A DNA stretch of 64,000 bases, from assembly GCF_014192475.1 (NCBI RefSeq), contig NZ_JACHXZ010000004.1, forward strand, positions 1-64,000, written 5' to 3'. The notes beneath the pieces are model-generated. The model saw only the letters and a program-made list of their open reading frames with translations, made no database searches and was not told the DNA's origin. Shown here piece after piece: positions 17,900 to 26,500 of the stretch; positions within the stretch are counted from its first letter, which is position 1, and every line of letters begins with the position of its first letter. This DNA comes from Simiduia aestuariiviva. GTDB lineage: Bacteria; Pseudomonadota; Gammaproteobacteria; Pseudomonadales; Cellvibrionaceae. The translations under genes were made by a program, and so were the position numbers.

Positions 17900-19216
17900 C
17901 TAATTACCCCAAATTGATTGCACGTATTCCGGATGATCCACAAATGGGTTGCGATTGCCTTGGTAATCGTGGGCCGCATTGTTGCGATCAATTTCCTTTT
18001 GGCTCACCGGGTCGGCATTGTGCCAATCAATCAGCACGTGCAGCATCCAGGTTTCGAATACCTGACTGCTAGTGCCATTGAGCACGGCGTCGCCATAGCT
18101 GCTGTTGGTCTGCCAGCTGCCAATCACATTTTCGTAGCGCGTCGCCATGTAAAAGTAGGCGCGCGCCAGATCACCTTTAAACTCATCGATCGGCTCAAAC
18201 ACTGTACCGGTATAGCCTTGACTCAACTGGCCATCGCCCAAGCGACTGCCACTGCTGGACGTGGAAGTAATGCTGGCCACTTCGCCATAGGGGTAGCTGC
18301 CACGCATGGCATTGACATAGCCGTCTGTGGCAAAGATATGGTGTACATCTGAATTCATCGGCTCAATGGCACCGCCAAACCAAGAGCGCGGAAAGCTGTG
18401 CTCGCGGTTATAGCAATGACCTTCACCCGAGTAGTTGCCGCACTGATTGGTGACGGGCGTATAGTTGTAGGGATCAGCCGCTGAGGGTTGCTCGGAATAG
18501 ATGTCCAATATGCTGCCATCATTTTCATAATAGGTGTCGAGCTCATGGGCTGAATAGAAGCTCCACAAGGCCGAATAACCCTGCGGGTTATGATCTTTAA
18601 TCAAATTGTGCAATGCGCTTTTAAGGGCATAGCCACTTAAGCCTTGCACCGAATCGTAGTAGCCGCCTGCACCGCCACCGGATCCACCGCCTGAACCGCC
18701 ACCAGAACCACCGCCGGTTACTGGGCCGAAGTCATCCACGTAAACAACTTCAGAGCCATCGAAGCCCGCTTGATCGTAAAAGCGCAAGCCCACTTCAATA
18801 GTGCCACTGGTGCTGGCCACATAGCTGTAACTCAGCTGTTGCCATTGATTCAATAGATTATTGTCGGAATAGTTTAAGTAGCCGTTGACATAAAGGCGCG
18901 CCTTTACGCCGCCTTCTGTGTGTCGAACCCACACCGAAAAATTGTAGGTTTCACCCGCGGCAACGCTCACCGACTGGCGAAAATCCGTAGAGCCCTGGGT
19001 CGCCGTATTGACCGCAACGGCTGCGGCCGCGGAGCCGCCGTGCACAACGGACGTCGATTTTGAAACACTGATACCCGAATCTATAGTGGTCCAGCTGTCG
19101 GGTGCAGAACCCGTCCACGCCTCAAAATCGCCATTGACCACTGTCGCAAAACTAGCGGCCGAACAACACAGCCAGCCAAAGAAAACCAATGGGAGAATCG
19201 CTATTTTTTTATTCAT
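17900..19216 (-). CDS. Secreted endonuclease I family protein with N-terminal accessory domain
   Basis: 438 residues. A signal peptide (about 1-24) is followed by a jelly-roll domain of carbohydrate-binding type (about 26-165, VVNGDFEAWTG to VVYVDDFGPV). A Gly/Ser linker of GGGS repeats comes next (about 167-185), then an endonuclease I domain. The last shows GHCYNREHSFPRSWFGG, MNSDVHHIF, FKGDLARAYFYMATRY and RNNAAHDYQGNRNPFVDHP, the His-metal nuclease signature. It should cut DNA (and perhaps RNA) outside the cell. It is a second secreted nuclease near the ExeM-type enzyme. The N-terminal module may tether it to a surface or polymer. Confidence 0.9.
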   Translation of the reverse strand: MNKKIAILPLVFFGWLCCSAASFATVVNGDFEAWTGSAPDSWTTIDSGISVSKSTSVVHGGSAAAAVAVNTATQGSTDFRQSVSVAAGETYNFSVWVRHTEGGVKARLYVNGYLNYSDNNLLNQWQQLSYSYVASTSGTIEVGLRFYDQAGFDGSEVVYVDDFGPVTGGGSGGGSGGGSGGGAGGYYDSVQGLSGYALKSALHNLIKDHNPQGYSALWSFYSAHELDTYYENDGSILDIYSEQPSAADPYNYTPVTNQCGNYSGEGHCYNREHSFPRSWFGGAIEPMNSDVHHIFATDGYVNAMRGSYPYGEVASITSTSSSGSRLGDGQLSQGYTGTVFEPIDEFKGDLARAYFYMATRYENVIGSWQTNSSYGDAVLNGTSSQVFETWMLHVLIDWHNADPVSQKEIDRNNAAHDYQGNRNPFVDHPEYVQSIWGN

Positions 19217-19403
19217 TGTTTTTGCCTTTCAAAGTTAAAAGCCGAGCGCTGATAACCACCCCAACGCCATTGCAGATACAACCGTAAAAACCAATATGCA
19301 AATGCAGGCGCCATCAAACCACTCCCTAGCACCTCACTGGCAGACTAACGCGCAATTGCGTCAACCTAATGACCACTCCCTAAATTTCTACTAACAATAG
19401 ATT

Positions 19404-19432
19404 AAAAAAAACCCCGACACAGGGCCGGGGTT
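19404..19432 (-). terminator. Rho-independent terminator of the Oar-like receptor gene
   Basis: AACCCCG (19410-19416) pairs with CGGGGTT (19426-19432), followed on the minus strand by a run of Ts. Confidence 0.88.
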
Positions 19433-19454
19433 TATTTAAAGCTACAAACGTCGA

Positions 19455-22400
19455 TTAGAACTCGTAGCGAACGCCAAGTTTCAGCGCCCAGGTCGAGGCT
19501 TCTGCATCGTAGAAGTCGTAGTTGTCCAGGTTAGTTCCGCCGAAGGCTTCGTCGTAAATGTACTGACCGTCAACCACATCGTAATCTACCAAAGCCTGAT
19601 CGTTGAAACGCTTGTAGCGAATCGCGCCCAGATTGTTTTCGTAGATACCGGTATCGTTCATGAAGTCCAATACATTGTGCACAGTGAACTCAAGCACACC
19701 GCGATGACCTTCCATAAAGCCCGGGATTTCCTGGGTAAATTTCAGGTCCATTTGGGTCTGCCAAGGCTGTGTACCGACGTTCTTTGGCACGTAACCACCA
19801 GCGTACTGAGCAAGTCCCGCAGCGTTAACAATTTCCATGATTTCGTTATAGCTCAGGCCATCATCGAAATTCATCGCTGGATCATCTGCGCCACTTGGAA
19901 TGTAAGGCAGGTAGTTGTTGATGCTGCTGAACTTAGACTGATCGCCTAAATCGTCATCGCGGTAAGCGCCCAGTGTCCAGCTGAACGGCTTGCCTGAACG
20001 GCGCTGCATGTACAGATTGAAGGTCGAACGGTAGCCATCAACTAACTCAGTGTTGTAGTTTAAGTTCAGTACAAAGCGATGCTCAACTTGGTAGTTACCG
20101 GTACCCATGGTGATTTCGTTACGGTTAATGGTGGGTGCGTAACGGAAGTTTGAGTGCGCGGTAGAACTGCCACCGTAGGTGCCTTCGTTGATGTTCTGAT
20201 TCGTGTAGGAGAAGTTAGCCGCTAGGCCATTGTCCCACTGCTTGAACAAAGACGTGGTGAAGATCTGGCTGTTGCCATTGTCATCCGCGTTGGTCAGCAT
20301 CAGATCGTAATCGTTGCCGCGCTGCATCGCATAAATCTTGCGACCGCCATCAACGGTTGTGCCCACTTGCTCACGCGCCAAGTCTACCCACTGCACAGAA
20401 TTTTCCTGCTTAATGTAGGTATAAGTTGCACTCATATCCACTTCGTATGGCAGCTGATATTCAACTTCCATGCTCATGCGGATATCTGAAGGCAAATCAA
20501 AGTTTGGATCGATAACGTTGGTGGAACCATTGCCGCGATCAGCTGCACTCAGCAACATATCGGCAGGGATCGCCAGCGACGTCAAGCCAGTGTAGTCGTT
20601 GTAACCTGCGCTAACGTAGGTAACACCGTCGTTGCTCCAAGAGTTAGCCAACCATACATTGGGCTGACCACCAGAGAAGCGACCCACACCGCCCTTCACA
20701 CGCAAGTCGTCTTGCACATCCCAGGTGAAACCGATGCGCGGTAACAGGATAGACGCGCCATCCAAGTTTTCTTGGTTAGAAAAACCGTAAGTTGCTGCAA
20801 AGTTGGCATTGGCGTTTGGCGCTTCACTTGCACCGATGGTTTCGTAACGCAGGCCGTAGGTCACTTCGAAATCGTGTGACAGTGCCCATGTATCTTGCGC
20901 GAACAGGCTGACCGTGGCCATGCTTAAATTGGCAGCCGCATCCTGCTTAACGTTGGTGTAGGCATTGGAGTAAGAAACCGTTGCATTACCTGCAACAACA
21001 TCAGCAAGGCTGTCGAACTCGAAGGTGCCGTTGGCGTTGTACACGTACAGGTTGTACGCATCAAATTGATCGTACTTGGCGCCGAACGACACGGTGTGGT
21101 CGTCCATCAACAACTCGCCCACCCACTCGACACCAATGCGCTCGTTGGTCAGCTCATTGCCGTGGCGGTTTGGATCTGACCCCAAAAACACATCGGTATC
21201 TTCGTGGTCCACTACAATCGAAGGCATGCCATGATTCAAGGAGACCTGCTCGGTCACAACGTCTTTGTAGTTAACGCTCAACTCAGAAGAGAAGGTGTCC
21301 GACCAGTTAGAGTAAACTTGCACAGCCCAGTTCTGCAGCGTTTCAGTTTTGTTATAAGCGCCACCGGCGCTATAGAACTGATAGGAGCGCGAGCTGGAAA
21401 ACTCAAGTGAGTTACCTTCGGTGTACTGGTGAGTCAACGACATGCGGTGATCGTCGCTGATGTTCCAATCCAGCTTGATCAATAACTTTTCATCCTCTTC
21501 CTGAGGGCTGGCACGCCAATCGCCCACATCCAGTGAATAGGTATCGTTGATGGCTGCGCGAATATCATCGTAACCGGCTTCGCTCAGGTTTACGCTGTTG
21601 GCCAGACCGGCGCCCTCGGGGCCCCACTCTTGCGCGGTAGGCGACTCATACTTCTCATAGCTGGTGAAGAAGAACAGCTTGTCTTGCATTAACGGACCGC
21701 TGAAGGTGGCACCCCAGTTGGTCTTCTCGTAGTCCATGTCTACTTTCTCGCCCTTCTGGCCGTCTGGCTCAGCAGTGCCGCCCAGCGAGTCGGAGCGCGT
21801 TTCATAAAACACAGAACCGTGGAAATCGTTGTCGCCAGATTTGGTTACCGCGTTGATCTGGGCACCAGAGAAGCCGCTGGCACGCACATTGTAGGGCGTG
21901 GTGTCCAAAGAGATCGCTTCAAGGGCCTGAGTCGACACAGGAGAACGACGGGTTGGGTAACCGTTGTAGTTCAAACCGAAATCATCGTTCTGGCTGATAC
22001 CGTCAACCGTCAAGCTATTAAAACGTGGGTTCATACCAGCAACAGACAGCTCACTGTCTGAACCAGGGTGTACCACGGCCAATGGGTTCATGCGCACCAA
22101 ATCTTTGATGTCGCGGTCCATAGAAGCAGAGGTTGCAATAGTGTCTGCGCCAAATACGCTTGAGGTACCGGAGTTGCGATCGCGCAGCATTTGCTCAGCT
22201 GTCACCACAACCTCTTCCAAGCTACCGGCCTGCAGAGCAGCGGTGAAGCGGAAGGTGTCATCCAGCTTCAGGAAAATGTCTTCGTATTGGGCATCTTGAT
22301 AGACGTTGGAATCTACGACGATCTTGTAGGGGCCACCTACGCGCAGACCATTCGCGGTAAAACGACCCGAGTCATTGGTAACCACTTCTGTGGTGTTGTT

Positions 22401-22571
22401 TGATGGTTCGTGCAAAATCACCACGCGGGTATTGGCCGCAGGGCTGCCGTCTGGGCCAGTAACCAGACCGCGAATGCCGGAAGAAGTATCCTGCGCGAGC
22501 GCTTCAGCGCCGCCCAGCGCCAGCAGCACGCTAAGCGCCAATGGCTTGCGAGTTAAGTTTGTGAAGCTCAT
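19455..22571 (-). CDS. Oar-like TonB-dependent outer-membrane receptor
   Basis: 1038 residues. Signal peptide (MSFTNLTRKPLALSVLLALG to LAQD), then a carboxypeptidase-regulatory-like beta-sandwich (about 26-105, GIRGLVTGPDGSPAANTRVVIL). A plug domain follows with EEVVVTAEQM and later NAVTKSGDNDFHGSVFYE, then a large barrel ending in the aromatic C-terminus VRYEF. This is the Oar type used for large or unusual ligands. The start follows AGAGGG at a good distance; an in-frame upstream extension lacks a signal peptide. A near-perfect RutR box sits 170 bases upstream, pointing to purine- or nucleic-acid-derived ligands rather than iron, but the ligand is unproven. Confidence 0.88.
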   Translation of the reverse strand: MSFTNLTRKPLALSVLLALGGAEALAQDTSSGIRGLVTGPDGSPAANTRVVILHEPSNNTTEVVTNDSGRFTANGLRVGGPYKIVVDSNVYQDAQYEDIFLKLDDTFRFTAALQAGSLEEVVVTAEQMLRDRNSGTSSVFGADTIATSASMDRDIKDLVRMNPLAVVHPGSDSELSVAGMNPRFNSLTVDGISQNDDFGLNYNGYPTRRSPVSTQALEAISLDTTPYNVRASGFSGAQINAVTKSGDNDFHGSVFYETRSDSLGGTAEPDGQKGEKVDMDYEKTNWGATFSGPLMQDKLFFFTSYEKYESPTAQEWGPEGAGLANSVNLSEAGYDDIRAAINDTYSLDVGDWRASPQEEDEKLLIKLDWNISDDHRMSLTHQYTEGNSLEFSSSRSYQFYSAGGAYNKTETLQNWAVQVYSNWSDTFSSELSVNYKDVVTEQVSLNHGMPSIVVDHEDTDVFLGSDPNRHGNELTNERIGVEWVGELLMDDHTVSFGAKYDQFDAYNLYVYNANGTFEFDSLADVVAGNATVSYSNAYTNVKQDAAANLSMATVSLFAQDTWALSHDFEVTYGLRYETIGASEAPNANANFAATYGFSNQENLDGASILLPRIGFTWDVQDDLRVKGGVGRFSGGQPNVWLANSWSNDGVTYVSAGYNDYTGLTSLAIPADMLLSAADRGNGSTNVIDPNFDLPSDIRMSMEVEYQLPYEVDMSATYTYIKQENSVQWVDLAREQVGTTVDGGRKIYAMQRGNDYDLMLTNADDNGNSQIFTTSLFKQWDNGLAANFSYTNQNINEGTYGGSSTAHSNFRYAPTINRNEITMGTGNYQVEHRFVLNLNYNTELVDGYRSTFNLYMQRRSGKPFSWTLGAYRDDDLGDQSKFSSINNYLPYIPSGADDPAMNFDDGLSYNEIMEIVNAAGLAQYAGGYVPKNVGTQPWQTQMDLKFTQEIPGFMEGHRGVLEFTVHNVLDFMNDTGIYENNLGAIRYKRFNDQALVDYDVVDGQYIYDEAFGGTNLDNYDFYDAEASTWALKLGVRYEF

Positions 22572-22740
22572 GTAGTTCACCCTCTGTCTATGCTTGGGTT
22601 TATCTTTATCAGGCCTGAAACAACTGCCCATTAGTGTTGTTTTGCTGTGTTGCCAGATCATGCAGCCGGTGGATACCACTCACATTCCAAGCGCGTGCGG
22701 CTCTCTCCTTCCACACCCACCTACCGGGGGCGCACTAATC

Positions 22741-22754
22741 TGACCACATGGTCA
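22741..22754. promoter_or_regulatory. RutR-type box upstream of the Oar-like receptor
   Basis: TGACCACATGGTCA is an exact match to the E. coli RutR core TGACCA-NN-TGGTCA, 170 bases before the receptor start codon. It is the best of four copies in the window. Confidence 0.7.
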
Positions 22755-23211
22755 AACTTATGTCTAGGCGAGGATTTTCCCCGCGCTATGTGACAGACGT
22801 ATGACGTTCGAATCATATCAATTAAAAGTGAGCTTAATTTAGCTTTTTTAACTGAAATTGGAGATAGAGATAGCGGCCCCCTAATTGTGTGCGCGAAATA
22901 CCATCGCCATGCAAGCGGTCAGGTTTTGGTAAAGCCGCTCCTGCGGCGCACCTGTAACAACCCCACATGCTAGCCCAACTGGGCACCAGCCTAGTATCAG
23001 GCCCTATTGACCGGCCCCTAGGGCAGCACCGGCGCCCATGCCCTGCCCCCATAAGCCGTCAACTGCAGCAATAGCTGACCGCGCTAACAAGCTTTATTTG
23101 ACAGCGGGCTTGCCCGCCACGGGGCCACGCTCAGCTGCGGCGGCCTTTACCCAGTTATCAAACCCCTGCAAGACGAGGCCTGCAGCGCACATTGCCTCCC
23201 ACTTAACCCAA

Positions 23212-23225
23212 TAACCAGTTGGTCA
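23212..23225. promoter_or_regulatory. RutR-type box upstream of hpt
   Basis: TAACCAGTTGGTCA differs from the RutR core by one base and lies about 200 bases before the phosphoribosyltransferase start. Confidence 0.5.
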
Positions 23226-23425
23226 GCAATTAATCCGCAAGGCCTGGCAGTCAGTGCGCATTTCACCTTTTAATCAACTTAATTTTAAGCCCATAGCAAC
23301 GCGATTAAGCTAAGATTTATTGCGCTGCGGTCCCGACTCACGCAGACTTACCGCTAATTTTTATCAGGCGGTTGCTTTTTAACCACACTGGTGTACATTC
23401 GCCGATTTTTTCCGAGGGAGCCACC

Positions 23426-24010
23426 ATGGAGAAAACCTATATCAGCGCCCAACAATTGTTGGTCGATTCCCTGCAGCTGGGTTTGCAGATATATGAGAGC
23501 GGTTATCGCCCCAACTATATTGTGGGCGTGTGGCGCGGTGGCGCCCCCGTGGGTATCGCCGTTCAGGAAGTGCTCGATGTGCTGGATGTCAAAACAGACC
23601 ACATCGCCATTCGCACCTCGTCCTACACGGGCATCGGCGAGCGCAGCCGCACCGTTGTGGTGCACGGCCTTAATTACTTGGTTCAGAAGGTGAACCCCGA
23701 AGATTCAGTGCTGTTCGTGGATGACGTCTACGATTCGGGCCTGAGCATTCAGCAGGCCATCAAAGACCTGAAAGCCCTGTGCCGTCGCAATACACCGGAC
23801 ATCAAAGTCGCCACCCCTTATTTCAAACCCGGCAACAACCAAACGGATCAAGACCCTGATTTCTACATCCATCAAACCGATCAGTGGCTGGTGTTCCCCC
23901 ACGAGCTGCATGGCTTGACGCTGGAAGAGATTCGCGACCACAAACCAGAGCTGGGCCATGTGAAGGACCAACTGTTGCAGTTGATGCAGGCCCGCAACGA
24001 AAGTAAATAG
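23426..24010 (+). CDS. hpt: Hypoxanthine/purine phosphoribosyltransferase
   Basis: 194 residues of the type I PRTase fold. The PRPP loop is VLFVDDVYDSGLS (around residue 95) and the upstream GVWRGGAPVG loop is intact. The base-recognition C-terminus (YFKPG, PDFYIHQTDQWLVFPHE) fits purine PRTases of the hypoxanthine/guanine group. It would turn imported or released purine bases into nucleotides using PRPP, competing with the degradation operon. The start follows GAGGGAG; an upstream in-frame ATG has no ribosome site. Xanthine cannot be excluded as a substrate. Confidence 0.82.
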   Translation: MEKTYISAQQLLVDSLQLGLQIYESGYRPNYIVGVWRGGAPVGIAVQEVLDVLDVKTDHIAIRTSSYTGIGERSRTVVVHGLNYLVQKVNPEDSVLFVDDVYDSGLSIQQAIKDLKALCRRNTPDIKVATPYFKPGNNQTDQDPDFYIHQTDQWLVFPHELHGLTLEEIRDHKPELGHVKDQLLQLMQARNESK

Positions 24011-24244
24011 CGATGTGATGTGATGCTCCGGGATACCACCCGGTGATCTCATCTCTTTTCGTTGGCTCCGCAATGGAGCCAACGCCGCTCCGCTACTAGA
24101 CCAATTTCCAACCCGCCAACGACAATTTGCTTGACACCTATCCGACCGCCCAATAACTTAACCGACCAGACAAGTTTTCGGTACGCGGGTGCAAACACAG
24201 CACCCTTTGACGATTCACACAATAACTCCAAGAGGATGTCTACG

Positions 24245-26392
24245 ATGCACACCAAACCTATAGTTGCCGGTATTGCACTGGCCGTGGCCTCCAGCGTGAG
24301 CTGGGCCCAGACCGATGAAGCCAACACCATCTTTGAAGAAGTCGTGGTCACCGCACAGAAGCGCGAACAAAGCATTTATGAAGTGCCCGTAGCCATCAGC
24401 GCCTTTTCCGGCGACACAATGGAAAAGCAGGGCATTAGCGACCTGACCGATATCGGTAAATTTGTACCCAACCTCAACATCACCGGCTTTTCGGCGGGGC
24501 ACACCTCCTCCAACAATGCCTTCATTCGCGGCATTGGCTTACAAGACCACTTGATCACCACCGATCCAGGTGTGGGCGTGTACGTGGATGGCGTTTATCT
24601 TGGCCGCCAAGTGGGTCAGAACTGGAGCCTGTCTAATATTGAGCGCGTCGAAGTCTTGCGTGGCCCACAGGGCACGCTGTACGGCCGCAACTCCATTGGT
24701 GGTGCTATCAACATCATTACCCGCGCTCCCGGCGAAGAAGCCGAAGTGCACTTGGGCACTCAGGTCGGTACGCGCGGTCGCTTCAATGCCGACATCTATG
24801 CCAGCGCGCCGCTGTCTGACAGCTTTGCCGTATCGGGCAGCCTGGCCTACCAAAGCCGAGATGGGTTAGGGGAATTCACCAATCTGCCCGGCGCTGATAT
24901 GGATGTGGGCGAACTGCAAGATTTCTCTGGTCGCGTCGCCGCGCGCTGGACCCCAACCGACAAACTGTCCATTTTGTTTGCCGCCGATGGCAACGATGGC
25001 AAGAACGGTTTGCGCCCTTACACCACATTGATTGACGAGCTGCCGAACGGCGCCGTGTATCAAGCGGGCTATCGCAATAGCGATCGTGCTGCAGACCCTT
25101 ACGACAACGCCACCGGCCAGCTCAATCAAACGGAAGTCACCAACAAAGCCTCGGGTTTCTCCGTCACCGTGGATTACGACATTTCCGACTCGCTGCACAG
25201 CAAGTTGCTGTTTAGCGACCGCCACTCCGAGTACACCTCGGGTCTGGATGACGACAGCATTGAAGCAGACTTTTTGTCCTTCCCTGAAGAAGGCGAAGCG
25301 GATCAGCGCTCCATTGAGTTTCAGCTGGATGGCGACATGGGCGACTGGGACTTTGTAACCGGTCTTTATTTCTTTGAAGAAGACGGCCACAACTTCCAGG
25401 ACGACACCGTCTTTAACGGCGGTGCGCCGAGCGACTTCTTTTTGGAGCAGAGCTTGGAAAGCACTGCCATTTACGGCAACGTCGGCTATCACGTCAACGA
25501 TAAGCTGCGCGTGTCTGGCGGCTTGCGTTACACCCAAGACGAGAAAACCGCGCACACCATCTTGTTTGAAACCATCGAGGAAACCAATACACGCGACTGG
25601 AGCGAAACCAGCTGGGAATTGGCGGCCAATTACGACATCAGCGAAAACCTTAACGGTTATGCCACCATTCAAAGTGGCTATACCTCTGGCCAGTATCCCG
25701 CGCGCCCCTACTGCCTGATCGGCAGCTTCGATTTTGGCTCTGGTGAACTTAGCCGTCCCAACTGTTTTGAGGCCAACGACAACGTCACCGCGCTGAACTA
25801 TGAGGTGGGCATCAAAGGTACACCACTCGACAACTTGAAAATGAGTTTGTCGTTGTTCCACACCATTTACAATGACTTGCCCTACCAAGTAAGCACAACC
25901 AGCGGCGGCGGTTTCGAAACACGCAACTTGCTCGTTGATCAAACTTCACAGGGCATCGAATGGGAAAGCAGTTTAGCGGTCACCGACGGTTTTATGTTGC
26001 ACTCAACCCTGGGCTACATTAACGCCGACGTCGATGACCAACAAGCCGCCGCGCCGCTGACGCCCGAGCTGACCGTATCCATTAGCCCTGAGTACACCAT
26101 GGCTATGGATTCCGGCGAACTGAGCTTCCGTGCTGACTGGTCCTACCGCAGTGAAATGTACGGCGAGCCCAGCAAAGATCCGGGCCGCTTTACCAAACTC
26201 GACAGCCGCTCACTCATTAATGTGGACATTACCTATCGCAACGACGTGGACAACTGGTCTGCCAGTTTGTACGGCAAAAATATCACTGACGAGCGCTACG
26301 ACAATGCGCGCTTAAACACCGGTGATTATGTACTGGTGATGCTCAGTAACGATGCCAGCGAGTTTGGTGTTCGCCTGAGTAAAGATTTCTAA
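24245..26392 (+). CDS. TonB-dependent receptor
   Basis: 715 residues. Signal peptide (1-20, ending SVSWAQ), a TonB box region FEEVVVTAQKREQ, and a plug with VPVAISAFSGDTM, NAFIRGIG, VYVDGVYLGRQ and VEVLRGPQGTLYGRNSIGGAINIITRAP. The barrel ends in the aromatic C-terminus VRLSKDF. It is of the iron-complex/omnivore receptor type common in marine bacteria. The start has AGAGG nine bases upstream; an ATG nine bases earlier touches that site. Ligand unknown; location next to hpt suggests nucleic-acid products but neither box type is clear upstream. Confidence 0.9.
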   Translation: MHTKPIVAGIALAVASSVSWAQTDEANTIFEEVVVTAQKREQSIYEVPVAISAFSGDTMEKQGISDLTDIGKFVPNLNITGFSAGHTSSNNAFIRGIGLQDHLITTDPGVGVYVDGVYLGRQVGQNWSLSNIERVEVLRGPQGTLYGRNSIGGAINIITRAPGEEAEVHLGTQVGTRGRFNADIYASAPLSDSFAVSGSLAYQSRDGLGEFTNLPGADMDVGELQDFSGRVAARWTPTDKLSILFAADGNDGKNGLRPYTTLIDELPNGAVYQAGYRNSDRAADPYDNATGQLNQTEVTNKASGFSVTVDYDISDSLHSKLLFSDRHSEYTSGLDDDSIEADFLSFPEEGEADQRSIEFQLDGDMGDWDFVTGLYFFEEDGHNFQDDTVFNGGAPSDFFLEQSLESTAIYGNVGYHVNDKLRVSGGLRYTQDEKTAHTILFETIEETNTRDWSETSWELAANYDISENLNGYATIQSGYTSGQYPARPYCLIGSFDFGSGELSRPNCFEANDNVTALNYEVGIKGTPLDNLKMSLSLFHTIYNDLPYQVSTTSGGGFETRNLLVDQTSQGIEWESSLAVTDGFMLHSTLGYINADVDDQQAAAPLTPELTVSISPEYTMAMDSGELSFRADWSYRSEMYGEPSKDPGRFTKLDSRSLINVDITYRNDVDNWSASLYGKNITDERYDNARLNTGDYVLVMLSNDASEFGVRLSKDF

Positions 26393-26414
26393 TTGCTCGC
26401 GCAATTCCGTACTT

Positions 26415-26440
26415 AGCCCCGCACTGCGGGGCTTTTTTTT
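26415..26440 (+). terminator. Rho-independent terminator of the 24245 receptor gene
   Basis: AGCCCCGC (26415-26422) pairs with GCGGGGCT (26426-26433), followed by eight Ts. Confidence 0.93.
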
Positions 26441-26500
26441 GCCCGACAAGAAGTAGTAATACTGCACAGGGCAGGACGTTTTAGCGCAGCAATACTCGCC

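Larger units (their letters stand above)
22572..23425. other. Intergenic region, two RutR-type boxes, no gene
   Basis: About 850 bases between the divergent receptor and hpt genes without a convincing coding frame. It contains the boxes at 22741 and 23212. Near 23269-23312 an AT-rich stretch includes CTTAATTTTAAG and the half-site GCGATTAAGC, which loosely recall the LacI-type operator found elsewhere. No RNA gene or repeat is recognised. Confidence 0.5.

Noticed and set aside
23269-23312. Possible CytR-type operator before hpt
   Set aside because: CTTAATTTTAAG lacks the central CG and the nearby GCGATTAAGC is only a half-site; weaker than the three accepted sites.
24866-25942. 358-residue open frame opposite the 24245 receptor
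   Set aside because: It is an antisense shadow of the receptor coding sequence, with no domain or ribosome site.
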